From NCBI GenBank assembly GCA_907163345.1, contig CAJQUN010000495.1, forward strand, positions 336,444 to 400,443: DNA of 64,000 nt. Reading direction: 5' to 3'. Position 1 is the stretch's first letter. Each line of letters starts with the position of its first letter. Below are positions 11,260-20,793 of the stretch, one piece after another. Both the position numbers and the translations under genes were made by a program. The notes beneath the pieces are model-generated. The model did no database searches. It had not been told where the DNA came from and saw only the letters and a list, made by a program, of their open reading frames with translations. Source of the stretch: Haberlea rhodopensis (taxonomy: Eukaryota; Streptophyta; Magnoliopsida; Lamiales; Gesneriaceae).

Positions 11260-11368
11260 TCGATCGGTAGTTACTGTTCATATGTTATACAATTTTATGT
11301 TCCTTTTCTTTGAAATTTGATTTCGATTCTCGTATCGGTGCCTAATATTATATTATGTGGTTGTGTAG

Positions 11369-11449
11369 AGCCATCCCAGGTACCAGCACAATCAAGGAGA
11401 TAAGTCTGTTGACTCCTCCTCCTTTTGAAAAGGTACGTAAGAGACGTAC
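11369..11449 (+). promoter_or_regulatory. TekA 5' LTR mini-exon-like block and donor hairpin
   Basis: Acceptor-like GTTGTGTAG ends at 11368. The 64-nt block has no ATG and ends GAAAAG at 11432. The hairpin GTACGT-AAGAG-ACGTAC covers 11433-11449, so a donor here would sit inside the stem. GGGCATCGGACGG follows. Confidence 0.55.
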
Positions 11450-11578
11450 GGGCATCGGACGGTAAAACACATCTTTACACTATGACTATGCTTTTATTGC
11501 ATGAGTATACATGATGAGATGATGATGTTTATAAGATGTTTATAAGATGTTTACGGTGTTTATAAGATGTCTATGATG

Positions 11579-11800
11579 TTATATGTGGTAAGATGCCACG
11601 GGGTAAGATGCCCCATATGGTAAGAGGCCATGCGATGTTATTTGTGGTAAGATGCCACGGGGTAAGATGCCCCACATGGTAAGAGGCCATGCGACACTAT
11701 TTGTGGTAAGATGCCAAGGGGTAAGATGCCTGCCCCACATGGTAAGAGGCCATGCGATATTTATAATGTGGTAAGATGCCACAGGGTAAGATGCTCATAT
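11579..11800 (+). repeat. TAAGATG micro-hairpin array, TekA 5' LTR
   Basis: Three tandem units of about 59 bp plus a partial one. Each unit has GTGG-TAAGATG-CCAC, GGGG-TAAGATG-CCCC and ATGG-TAAGAGG-CCAT. The third unit is slightly damaged (CCAAGGGG, TGCCTGCCCC). Confidence 0.88.
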
Positions 11801-12227
11801 GCATGATTATGAATCAGGGACAACGATAAGAAGTTAATGAATAACCAGCATATTTACTTAACAAATGTTTCATGCATTTACTATGATGTTTTATGATGTT
11901 AAATGAGATTGTATATGCTTATGATGTGTTGTCCCTGTAGGTACGCTTTTGGACTAAAGGACTAAGGGGTCGGGTTGAGGCAGTGAGCTACGAGGAACAC
12001 AGGAATGTATAGGAATCAAGTCTCGATTAGTATCTACTCTAGGAGTAGTATAAATCTAAACATGAACATTCTTTTGGGAGTGTAATGAATTTATTTTTGA
12101 AGTCTTTTATTTTGGCCTGTAATCCTGATAGCTCATGTAACAACCAGAACCTTAGGATGTTATTAATGCATGATTAGTCCTTCTTATGTCTATTAATCAC
12201 TGTTAAGGTGGGAAGACCCCACATTAG

Positions 12228-12239
12228 TGGTATCAGAGC
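12228..12239 (+). other. primer-binding site, initiator tRNA-Met (TekA)
   Basis: TGGTATCAGAGC complements the 3' end of plant initiator tRNA-Met. It starts 5 bases after the LTR end. Confidence 0.92.
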
Positions 12240-12400
12240 AGTGGTTAGATAACTCGGGAATGAGTGAAGGGTAGCCTTAGCAATAAGTTGGCTAGGTGCT
12301 TACTTTTGAACATGTTTTATATGTATGTTGCATATGAAGTTCCTATGTTATGCTAACATGTTTAATTATCTAACGATGTGCTTTATGAACTGCTTTTGGT

Positions 12401-12426
12401 GTTATTATTAACCCTTGTGTTGCAGC
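12401..12426 (+). promoter_or_regulatory. acceptor-like site before TekA gag
   Basis: ATTAAC, then CCTTGTGTTGCAG (AG at 12424-12425), one base before the ATG. A branch-point-like, U-rich, CAG order is conserved with TekB. If used with the donor at 11433, the intron would be 993 nt and would remove the PBS. Confidence 0.5.
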
Positions 12427-15400
12427 ATGGCAGCAAATATAGAAGTGGGTGACGCCGTTAGTGTAAATGCAAGTGCTGGGCGTGCGAATCCACTGCCACC
12501 ACCAGCCTTGGGCGAAGAACCTTCTGAACAACAGTTGCTACCCGGGGAGTTGAGCTTGGCTCAATTTATGATGTACCGACCCCCGATGTTCGAAGGAACT
12601 GAATCCGGGGAAAAAGCTGAGGAATGGTTGGAGAGGATTGAACAGATATTTGTGGCAGCGCCTTGTGCAAAGACGGCCTGGATCAGATTAGCAGAATTTC
12701 AGCTGGCCAAGAAGGCACTGATGTGGTGGAAGACCACCGTGATTGAGCAAGAGGCTCTGGGGCAGGAAATAAATTGGAAGATGTTCCGAACGCGGTTTCT
12801 GACCCGCTACTTCTCAGCCGCTGCAAGACAAGCCAAGGATGATGAGTTTACCAGTTTAAGGCAAGGTACCATGCCTGTATCTGATTATGCTCTACACTAC
12901 TGTTCCTTACTGCGTTATGTGCCCCATATTGCTGCAAACCCTCAAGCGAAGATGAGGAATTTCATGAAGGGCTTGAGGCCGGAACTATATGACATGGTAA
13001 TTACCTATGGCCCTGCTTGTTTTGACGATGCGCTTTCACGAGCTGAACTAGCCGAACTGGGAGTGGGCGCATATCCTGATGCAGTGCCACCTCCAGCACC
13101 CCCTCAGAAATCCACTTCTGACAATTTGAAGCCCAGGGGTGATCAGTTTAAGCCTAGGGGAAACACTTCAGCGTCGAGATTCAGTGGCAAGAGGCCCGAG
13201 AATCGATGGAAAGGGAACCGTAGGAATGATGCTCCATCAGGGAGAGGACAGCCTCAGGGAGACAGATCTGGAAGAGTTCAGTGCACTCTTTGTGGACAAC
13301 CACATTTGGCAAAGGATTGCGTAGGATGCTATGTCTGTGGCGATAGAGGCCACTTTGCTCGACAGTGTCCCAACAGGGGAAGACAGCAGAACTCTACGGG
13401 GAGGCCTGCGGACAGAGCGGCACAGCACCGACCCCCTTTCGCACCGAGGCAGTATGGAGGTCAGCCCACGGGGCCACCTCAGGGACATGTGTATGCTTTG
13501 ACGAGGGAGCAGGCTACAGCGGCTCCGGAGGAGGTTATAGCGCGTACGTGTCTTTTATTTACGCACCCTGCTCTTATATTGATAGACACAGGTGCGTCAC
13601 ACTCTTTTGTGTCGACGAATTTTGTTGAAAGGCACCACATATGCACTTCTCCGTCGCCCATGCCTCTTTTGGTCTCGACCCCCGCTGGAAGAAGTTTGAC
13701 TACGGATCAGATTGTCTATGATGGCCTCATTTATTTTGAGGATAATGAGTTAAGATCAGATTTGATTGTGCTGGGAATGACAGACTTCGATTGCATTGTG
13801 GGCATCGATGTTCTGAACAAGTATCAGGCGGTGGTAGACTGCAGGCAGAGGACTGTCCGTTTCAGGTCTGACATAGGAGTCCAGTGGACATTCTTTGGGG
13901 ATGGTTCTCGCCCAAAGATTCCGTTGATATCTGCTGTCAAGATGGCACAGTTATTGGAACGAGGTCATACAGAATATCTTATCTATGCTGTTGATATGAC
14001 GGAAAAGAGGAAAGAGCTAAAGGTTGAGGATGTGCCCGTAGTGGCGGAGTTTGCTGATGTCTTTCCGGAGGAAATTTTCCCACCGACGAGAGAGGTCGAG
14101 TTTGGGATTGAGCTGCTACCAGGGACGTCTGCAATTTCTCGTGCCCCATATAGGATGGCACCAGCAGAGTTAAGAGAGTTAAAGATTCAGTTGCAAGAAC
14201 TCCTTGACAAGGGCTACATACGCCCTAGCGTATCGCCATGGGGTGCGCCTGTCTTATTTGTTAAGAAGAAAGATGGATCGATGCGTCTATGCATTGACTA
14301 CAGACAACTGAACAAAGCTACAGTAAAGAACAAGTATCCACTTCCGAGGATCGATGACTTGTTCGATCAGTTGCAGGGTACGAGACTCTACAGTAAGATC
14401 GATCTGAGGTCGGGGTACCATCAGATTCGAGTAAGAGAAGATGATGTTCAGAAGACGGCTTTCAGGACTAGATACGGGCACTATGAATTCCTGGTCATGC
14501 CTTTTGGGGTGACGAATGCCCCAGCTGTATTCATGAGTTTGATGAACATGGTGTTCCAGCCATATTTGGATCAGTTCGTCATAGTCTTCATTGACGACAT
14601 ACTTATTTACTTTCGGACAGAAGAAGAGCATGTGAGGCACTTGAGGACAGTGCTTCAGATCCTTAGGGATCATCAGTTATATGCAAAGCTTAGTAAGTGC
14701 GAGTTCTGGTTGGACAGCGTGGTATTCTTGGGCCATTTCATATCTAGCCATGGGATATCTGTGGATCGCAGGAAGATTGAAGCTGTGTTAGAGTGGGCTG
14801 CACCCACTTCTGTACCGGAGATACGGAGTTTCCTCGGTTTGGCAGGTTATTACCGACGTTTCGTCGAAGGTTTCTCGAAGATTGACAAACCCCTGACACA
14901 GCTGACTCAGAAAGGAGTCCCCTTCTTTTGGTCTGAGGCTTGTGAGGAAAGTTTTCAAGAACTGAAGCGTCGCTTGACTACAGCGCCTGTATTGGTAATT
15001 TCGTCTGAGAATAAGAGGTTTGCCTTGTATACGGATGCGTCACTGCAGGGTTTGGGCTGTGTGTTGATGCAAGATAAGCACGTGGTGGCTTATGCATCGA
15101 GGCAGCTGAAGCCACACGAGGTTAGGTATCCAGTGCATGATTTGGAACTGGCGGCCATCATATTTGCCTTGAAGATCTGGAGGCATTACTTGTATGGCAC
15201 GTCTTTCACTATATATACGGACCATAAGAGCCTGAAGTTCTTATTCACTCAGGCAGAGTTGAATATGAGGCAAAGAAGGTGGATGGATTTGCTCAAAGAC
15301 TATGATTGTGAAATTGAGTACCATACAGGTAAAGCAAACTTAATAGCAGACGCCTTAAGTCGGAAGGTGAAGAGTACTGCAGAGGATGTTATGTGTTTGT

Positions 15401-16740
15401 CGGCCTTAATGACTTCTTATTGCCATCTGGGCTACGATTTCAATGTAGACACGTCGCCTGTGCGAGTGTCGACCTTATTGGCGGAGCCAGATATATTTGA
15501 GGCGATCAGGAAGGCCCAGAAGTCGGATAGTGAGGTTCAGAGATGGACATCATTGGTACTTCAGGGTCAGCCATCCAAGTTCAGAGTGGCTGAGGATGAT
15601 TTTTTGAGACTGGGCAACCGATGGGTAGTCCCAGATACACCAGAACTGCGTAGAGGAATATTGGAGCGAGCTCACAGTAGTCGGTTCAGTATCCACCCAG
15701 GGGGAAAGAAGATGTACAAAGATCTATGCGATCAATTCTGGTGGAGACGCGTGAAGCGTGAGGTGATCAATTTCGTTAAAAGATGTTTGATCTGCCAGCA
15801 GGTAAAGGCAGAGAGGCAGAGGCCTGGTGGTGAGCTGAAGAGCTTAGAGGTGCCTGAATGGAAGTGGGAGCATATATCTATGGACTTCGTGACCCACTTG
15901 CCGAGGAGGGCCTCAGGATTTGACGCGATCTGGGTGATCGTAGATAGGCTGACGAAGACGGCTCATTTCATCCCTTACAGTATGTCTTATACATACTTGA
16001 AGATGGCCCAGATGTATATATGGGATGTGGTGAGATTGCATGGTATTCCAGTCTCGATAGTGTCTGACAGAGACCCGAGGTTCACTTCACATTTCTGGGA
16101 AGGTCTCCAGACAGCTTTGGGCACAGAGGTGAGACTGAGTACGGCCTATCACCCTCAGACAGACGGCCAAACAGAGCGTACCATTCAGACGCTCGAGGAC
16201 ATGTTGAGGGCATGTATTTTGGAGTTTGATACTCCGTGGCAGGATTCAGTACCGCTGGTGGAGTTCTCCTATAATAACAGTTATCAGGCGAGCATTCAAA
16301 TGGCTCATTTTGAAGCTCTGTATGGACGACAATGTAGATCACCGCTGTATTGGGAGGACTTGTCTAGCAAAGCGGTCGGAGGACCGGATATGATCAAGGA
16401 TATGGAAGGTAAGATAAAGTTGATACGCCAGAAGATGAAAGCGGCCCAGGATAGGCAGGCAGCCTATGCAAATAAGCGGCGACGACCGCTGGAATTCCAG
16501 TTAGGAGACAGGGTCTTCTTAAAGATCTCGCCCTTCAGGGGTGTGGTTCGTTTTGGGATGCGGGGAAAGTTATCTCCGAGGTATGTTGGGCCATATGAAG
16601 TTTTACAGCGTATCGGTACTTTGGCATATCGTTTGGCTCTACCGCCATCCTTGTCTGGCATACACGATGTTTTCCATGTCTCCATGTTACGGAAGTATGA
16701 GCCACACCCGTCTCATGTCTTACAGCCTACAGAATTTTAG
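12427..16740 (+). CDS. TekA gag-pol polyprotein, lacking its chromodomain
   Basis: A single 1437-aa frame. The start is the MAAN ATG; the upstream in-frame extension lacks an ATG. Order: capsid-type gag (about 55-200), two zinc knuckles (CTLCGQPHLAKDC and CYVCGDRGHFARQC), protease with DTGASHSFV, RT with LCIDYRQLN and a FIDD catalytic centre, RNase H (YTDAS, DLELAA, TDHKSL, ADALS), and integrase with an HHCC zinc domain, the DD35E residues and a GPYEVL module. It ends at a TAG where TekB has CAG, about 67 residues early. A one-base loss near 16833 also shifts the remaining chromodomain frame. Other oddities against TekB: two residues (PG) missing before the FPPTREVEFG motif, and APFEALYGRRC changed to AHFEALYGRQC. 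The enzymes look largely intact, but chromatin targeting is probably lost. Confidence 0.92.
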   Translation: MAANIEVGDAVSVNASAGRANPLPPPALGEEPSEQQLLPGELSLAQFMMYRPPMFEGTESGEKAEEWLERIEQIFVAAPCAKTAWIRLAEFQLAKKALMWWKTTVIEQEALGQEINWKMFRTRFLTRYFSAAARQAKDDEFTSLRQGTMPVSDYALHYCSLLRYVPHIAANPQAKMRNFMKGLRPELYDMVITYGPACFDDALSRAELAELGVGAYPDAVPPPAPPQKSTSDNLKPRGDQFKPRGNTSASRFSGKRPENRWKGNRRNDAPSGRGQPQGDRSGRVQCTLCGQPHLAKDCVGCYVCGDRGHFARQCPNRGRQQNSTGRPADRAAQHRPPFAPRQYGGQPTGPPQGHVYALTREQATAAPEEVIARTCLLFTHPALILIDTGASHSFVSTNFVERHHICTSPSPMPLLVSTPAGRSLTTDQIVYDGLIYFEDNELRSDLIVLGMTDFDCIVGIDVLNKYQAVVDCRQRTVRFRSDIGVQWTFFGDGSRPKIPLISAVKMAQLLERGHTEYLIYAVDMTEKRKELKVEDVPVVAEFADVFPEEIFPPTREVEFGIELLPGTSAISRAPYRMAPAELRELKIQLQELLDKGYIRPSVSPWGAPVLFVKKKDGSMRLCIDYRQLNKATVKNKYPLPRIDDLFDQLQGTRLYSKIDLRSGYHQIRVREDDVQKTAFRTRYGHYEFLVMPFGVTNAPAVFMSLMNMVFQPYLDQFVIVFIDDILIYFRTEEEHVRHLRTVLQILRDHQLYAKLSKCEFWLDSVVFLGHFISSHGISVDRRKIEAVLEWAAPTSVPEIRSFLGLAGYYRRFVEGFSKIDKPLTQLTQKGVPFFWSEACEESFQELKRRLTTAPVLVISSENKRFALYTDASLQGLGCVLMQDKHVVAYASRQLKPHEVRYPVHDLELAAIIFALKIWRHYLYGTSFTIYTDHKSLKFLFTQAELNMRQRRWMDLLKDYDCEIEYHTGKANLIADALSRKVKSTAEDVMCLSALMTSYCHLGYDFNVDTSPVRVSTLLAEPDIFEAIRKAQKSDSEVQRWTSLVLQGQPSKFRVAEDDFLRLGNRWVVPDTPELRRGILERAHSSRFSIHPGGKKMYKDLCDQFWWRRVKREVINFVKRCLICQQVKAERQRPGGELKSLEVPEWKWEHISMDFVTHLPRRASGFDAIWVIVDRLTKTAHFIPYSMSYTYLKMAQMYIWDVVRLHGIPVSIVSDRDPRFTSHFWEGLQTALGTEVRLSTAYHPQTDGQTERTIQTLEDMLRACILEFDTPWQDSVPLVEFSYNNSYQASIQMAHFEALYGRQCRSPLYWEDLSSKAVGGPDMIKDMEGKIKLIRQKMKAAQDRQAAYANKRRRPLEFQLGDRVFLKISPFRGVVRFGMRGKLSPRYVGPYEVLQRIGTLAYRLALPPSLSGIHDVFHVSMLRKYEPHPSHVLQPTEF

Positions 16741-16994
16741 TTAGACTCAGATGTGTCCTACGTAGAACGACCAATCAGAATTCTGGATCGAGAGGATCGC
16801 AGACTACGAAGCAAAGTTATACCGATGGTCAAAGTTAGTGGGATCGTCGGGGTGTCGAGGAGGCTACATGGGAGACGGAAAGACATATGGTGTAGCACTA
16901 TCCGGAACTATTCTCTGGTATGTTTTTAATGTTTAGTTCCATTATGATGATGCATGTGGATTTCGAAGATGAAATCTTATAAGTAGGGGAGTAA
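16741..16994 (+). pseudogene. TekA chromodomain remnant and polypurine tract
   Basis: Reading on past the stop gives LDSDVSYVERP and REDRRLRSKVIPMVKV, matching TekB, then a frameshift (AAAGTTAGTGGG against AAAGTTCAGTGGG). The tail holds TTTCGAAGATGAAATC and the purine tract AAGTAGGGGAGTAA before the LTR. Confidence 0.85.
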
Positions 16995-17194
16995 TGTAAT
17001 ACCCCCGAAATGTTATATGATTATGTGCTATGATGATGATTTATGTTATGTTTAAGGGTTGTGGTGTAATTAATTTGGGGGAATATAATTATGATATGAT
17101 GATATGATTTAGGGGGCATGATAGGTGTTTTAAAGGATGTATTAATTTAAATGAAGTTATAAAATATCGAGTGAGGATATTTTAATACATCGTA

Positions 17195-17203
17195 CTATAT
17201 ACC
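17195..17203 (+). promoter_or_regulatory. TATA-like box of TekA LTR
   Basis: CTATATACC, followed by a C-rich stretch from 17226. The same CTATATA-ACC form occurs in the E and C LTRs. Confidence 0.55.
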
Positions 17204-18100
17204 GGGACACAATTAAACACCACATGACCACCCAACCCACACCACCCACCCCTGCCACTCGGCCACCCCCCCACTTGGCAGCCCATACCCCATCACATCC
17301 CTCACCCATGCTTCACTCATTGCCTCTAAAACGCTTCTTCCTCTCCCCTTCCTCTCCCCAAAATCGTCCAGGAAGAGCTGCAGTACGGTGGAGATTTGGC
17401 TTGTGGATTGTGTTGAGAAATCCTTGCCAAAAAGGGAGCAAAAAGGGTGAGGTAATCCATGACCCTGTTTTCTGGGAGCTTGGTTAAGATAGGGTTTGGT
17501 TGTGTGGTTTTCAGCATGCTAGTGTAAGGGTTGGTCGAAACCTTGGTTTGGGTGCTTACATGTTAGTGTTATGTAACTACTAGCATGTTAGATCGAACAC
17601 TTTATACGTTTTATATGGTAGATTGCTGGCCTTGAAACTAGTTGTTCCAAAATCTGGGTAATGTCATAATGCCCTGTTTTCTGTAAGTTTGGTTGAGCTC
17701 TAAGTTTATGAGGATGTTATGATGCATGCTAGCTTAGGTTTTATGAAACCTTGAATTTACGTGCTTACATAGAAGTTTTATGAAGCCCCTAGCATATATG
17801 TTGGAACATGTTGCATGGTTTATATGTGAGAATCATTGCTATGAAATGTAGTGCTCGAAAATCTGGGTAGAAGTTGTGATGCCCTGTTTTTACGAAAATG
17901 TGGATGAGCACTGATAAAGATGAGTTATTTTAATGCATGTCGGTTTAAGTTATGTGTGAACCTTTAATTTTAATACATGCATGGAAGTATGATGAAGCTA
18001 TTGGTATGCTTGTTTAGGCATTATATGTATGTTATGGAGTAGTTTGAAGGGTATGATTTGAGGTGTTCGAGATTTATGGAAAATCTCGCATGAATGGGAA

Positions 18101-18211
18101 CGACCGATCGATCGGTGATGAACACCGATCGATCGGCAAATGCCGTAGCTAAAAAGAGAAAATGATGAACAGTTAGCGATCGATTGGTAAGAGAGACCGA
18201 TCGATCGGTAG
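18101..18211 (+). repeat. GATCGATC palindrome cluster, TekA LTR
   Basis: Four copies, three of the form ACCGATCGATCGGT or near it and one drifted (GCGATCGATTGG). The truncated 5' LTR begins within the last of these. Confidence 0.88.
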
Positions 18212-18309
18212 TTACTGTTCATATGTTATAAAATTTTATGTTCCTTTTCTTTGAAATTTGATTTCGATTCTCGTATCGGTGCCTAATATTATATTATGTG
18301 GTTGTGTAG

Positions 18310-18390
18310 AGCCATCCCAGGTACCAGCACAATCAAGGAGATAAGTCTGTTGACTCCTCCTCCTTTTGAAAAGGTACGTAAGAGACGTAC
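18310..18390 (+). promoter_or_regulatory. TekA 3' LTR mini-exon-like block and donor hairpin
   Basis: Copy of 11369-11449: acceptor-like TAG at 18307-18309, 64-nt block, GTACGT-AAGAG-ACGTAC at 18374-18390. Confidence 0.5.
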
Positions 18391-18508
18391 GTGCATCGGA
18401 CGGTAAAACACATCTTTACACTATGACTATGCTTTTATTGCATGAGTATACATGATGAGATGATGATGTTTATAAGATGTTTATGGTGTTTATAAGATGT
18501 CTATGATG

Positions 18509-18670
18509 TTATATGTGGTAAGATGCCACGGGGTAAGATGCCCCACATGGTAAGAGGCCATGCGATTTTATTTGTGGTAAGATGCCACGGGGTAAGATGC
18601 CCCACATGGTAAGAGGCCATGCGATATTTATAATGTGGTAAGATGCCACAGGGTAAGATGCCCATATGCA
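18509..18670 (+). repeat. TAAGATG micro-hairpin array, TekA 3' LTR
   Basis: Two full units plus a partial one, against three plus a partial in the 5' LTR of the same element. Confidence 0.88.
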
Positions 18671-19090
18671 TGATTATGAATCAGGGACAACGATAAGAAG
18701 TTAATGAATAACCAGCATATTCACTTAACAAATGTTTCATGCATTTACTATGATGTTTTATGATGTTAAATGAGATTGTATATGCTTATGATGTGTTGTC
18801 CCTGTAGGTACGCTTTTGGACTAAAGGACTAAGGGGTCGGGTTGATGCAGTGAGCTATGAGGAACACAGGAATGTATAGGAATCAAGTCTTGATTAGTAT
18901 CTACTCTAGGAGTAGTATAAATCTAAACATGAACATTCTTTTGGGAGTGTAATGAATTTATTTTTGAAGTCTTTTATTTTGGCCTGTAATCCTGATAGCT
19001 CATGTAACAACCAGAACCTTAGGATGTTATTAATGCATGATTAGTCCTTCTTATGTCTATTAATCACTGTTAAGGTGGGAAGACCCCACA

Positions 19091-19573
19091 TAATCCGTAC
19101 TAAAAATATTTACATCATACCATAGCATGCACAAGAAGTCTCCAGTATACATTTCATATACAAAAAAATTACGTAATACAGTCAGCTGTAAATAAAAATA
19201 GAATAACCACAACTATTTAAGACTGGACTGAATAAACTTAATATACATAGTTATACGATCAAGGACACATCCTAGTATAATTTAACTATCATACGACTGG
19301 AATCGACAAAAAGAAAACAACCTCAGGATGACTTCCATCGAGCATTCCTCTTTGGGATCCTGTTACCTGTAATACCTGTCATTGTCTACACACAAATACA
19401 ACAACAACCCCCTTGGGAGTGAGCCAAAGACCAATATTGAACTATCAAGTAATTAGAACATGTATATATAAATTGTGATATAAGATGTAATGCAGTGCAA
19501 TGTAATGCAATGCATGTAATGCACAATGAATCGAACGTCAAGATACCAAGAACCGCAGTCCAAAGAAAGGTAT
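19091..19573 (-). repeat. D 3' LTR segment between TekA and TekB
   Basis: 19091-19260 matches 37926-38095 (TAATCCGTACTAAAAATATT). The remainder, to TCCAAAGAAAGGTAT, precedes TekB and is continuous with 28414 once TekB is removed. No gene seen. Confidence 0.75.
19569..19573 (+). repeat. TekB target-site duplication, left
   Basis: GGTAT, identical to 28414-28418. The uninterrupted paralogue at 46431-46460 reads TCCAAAGAAAGGTATCATCA. Confidence 0.95.
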
Positions 19574-20251
19574 TGTGATGCCCCGAAATTAATTAATGGT
19601 AACTTGGACATTAATTATGTTTATATGATGTATCATGTATTGATAGATTTATGTGTTGGGTATTAAGATGTTAACATGATTAATTGTGTTAAATTATCAA
19701 TTATGAGGAAGATATGATTTTAAATGAAGTTTAGAGCATTGTTGTAAAGTGCCTTTAAAATACCAAGTTGGGTATTTTATACATCATGTTAAGTTTGGGG
19801 TACAATTTTTATTAAGTTATTACAACCCCTTTTAAATCCCCTACACATCACTTTAACCCCCCACATTACCTTTCACCTTTTAAAAATCCCCAAATCACTT
19901 CCCAACCCCAAACCCTACCCATTTTCGAAATCCACCAAAAAGGAAGAAGGAAAGTCCCACAAAAACTTTGTTTGTGTGATCTTTGCTAGGATTTGGAGCC
20001 TACAAGAGGTATGGAACCATTCCTATAAGTTTTATGATGTTTGGTGTTGAAATGGGTTAAGTTTTTGATGTTTTATGTGGGTTTGTTTGGGTATGTGTTG
20101 TGTATGGTTGGGGTATGATTTTTGAAGTGTTTTATGTTGGTTTTGGTGGGTTATGATGTTATTGATGTTTTATGGAAGTTTGGTTTTGGGGTGGTATGTG
20201 AAGGAGCTTGAAAAATGAGCATTAATGGCGAAAATTCGATGTACAGCACTC

Positions 20252-20463
20252 GGCGATCGATCGCCCGTTCTTGGCGATCGATCGCGAGCGTCCAGTACCA
20301 GCCAGAAGCATTTGGCGATCGATCGCCACTTTTGGGCGATCGATCGGCGGGCCTGGCGATCGATCGCGCCAAAAGTGGCGATCGATCGCCAAGAAGGAGA
20401 TTTTGGCCCCTCGTCCAGTGCGATCTCGCGATCGATCGCGCCTGGGTGGCGATCGATCGCGAG
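20252..20463 (+). repeat. GATCGATC palindrome cluster, TekB 5' LTR
   Basis: Eight copies of CGATCGATCG, nearly all as GCGATCGATCGC and some as GGCGATCGATCGCC. They lie between the candidate first donor (20009) and the mini-exon acceptor (20553). Confidence 0.95.
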
Positions 20464-20553
20464 CTGAAGAAAAGTGGATTTTTGATTTTTTTGTGGGATT
20501 TTTGGATATTGGACTATGTTTAGCTTCTAATATCAATTTGTATGGTCGTGTAG

Positions 20554-20638
20554 AACCATCCCAGGTGCCCACAACATCCAGGAGATAAAGCTCTCCAAAT
20601 TCTCCACTTTTGGGAATTAAGGTACGTAAGTGACGTAC
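20554..20638 (+). promoter_or_regulatory. TekB mini-exon-like block and donor hairpin
   Basis: Acceptor-like GGTCGTGTAG ends at 20553. The 68-nt block has no ATG and ends ATTAAG at 20621. GTACGT-AAGTG-ACGTAC fills 20622-20638 (6-bp perfect stem); GAGCATCGGACGG follows. It aligns with the TekA block (shared CCATCCCAGGT and GGAGATAA). Confidence 0.58.
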
Positions 20639-20793
20639 GAGCATCGGACGGTAAACCATGCCCTTACATATTATGATGATGTTTAAGATGATGTTTACGA
20701 TGATGACGTTTAAGATGATGTTATGATGATGATATCTATGATGATATTTATAATGATGATGCTCATGATGATGTTATGATGATGATGCTTATG

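Larger units (their letters stand above)
11260..12223 (+). repeat. TekA 5' LTR remnant
   Basis: Aligns with 18201-19090 of the 3' LTR, from TCGATCGGTAGTTACTG to GGGAAGACCCCACA. It is about 74 bp longer, because its hairpin array has one more unit and a short extra TTTATAAGATG repeat. Confidence 0.9.
11260..19090 (+). mobile_element. TekA: Tekay/Del-type chromovirus, 5' LTR truncated
   Basis: Order: partial LTR (11260-12223), initiator tRNA-Met primer site, one gag-pol frame, polypurine tract, full LTR (16995-19090). It is close kin to TekB: same layout and highly similar protein, but diverged LTRs. The 3' flank is TAATC. The 5' partner of any target duplication was lost with about 1.2 kb of the 5' LTR. 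Confidence 0.9.
16995..19090 (+). repeat. TekA 3' LTR, 2096 bp
   Basis: Starts TGTAATACCCCCGAAATG after the purine tract and ends AGACCCCACA, the same end as the 5' remnant. It holds a TATA-like box, C-rich leader, GATCGATC cluster, mini-exon block, donor hairpin and a two-unit hairpin array. Confidence 0.92.

Noticed and set aside
14287..14673. Antisense frames within TekA and TekB gag-pol
   Set aside because: They are shadows of the sense coding frame, with no independent motif.
20215..20659. Overlapping open frames on both strands rich in DRS/RSI/IDR words (also 27024-27468, 4519-4803, 9842-10122, 53756-54188)
   Set aside because: They arise because the CGATCGATCG palindromes lack stops in several frames. 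They sit in LTRs, overlap on both strands and match no known family, so I do not call them genes.
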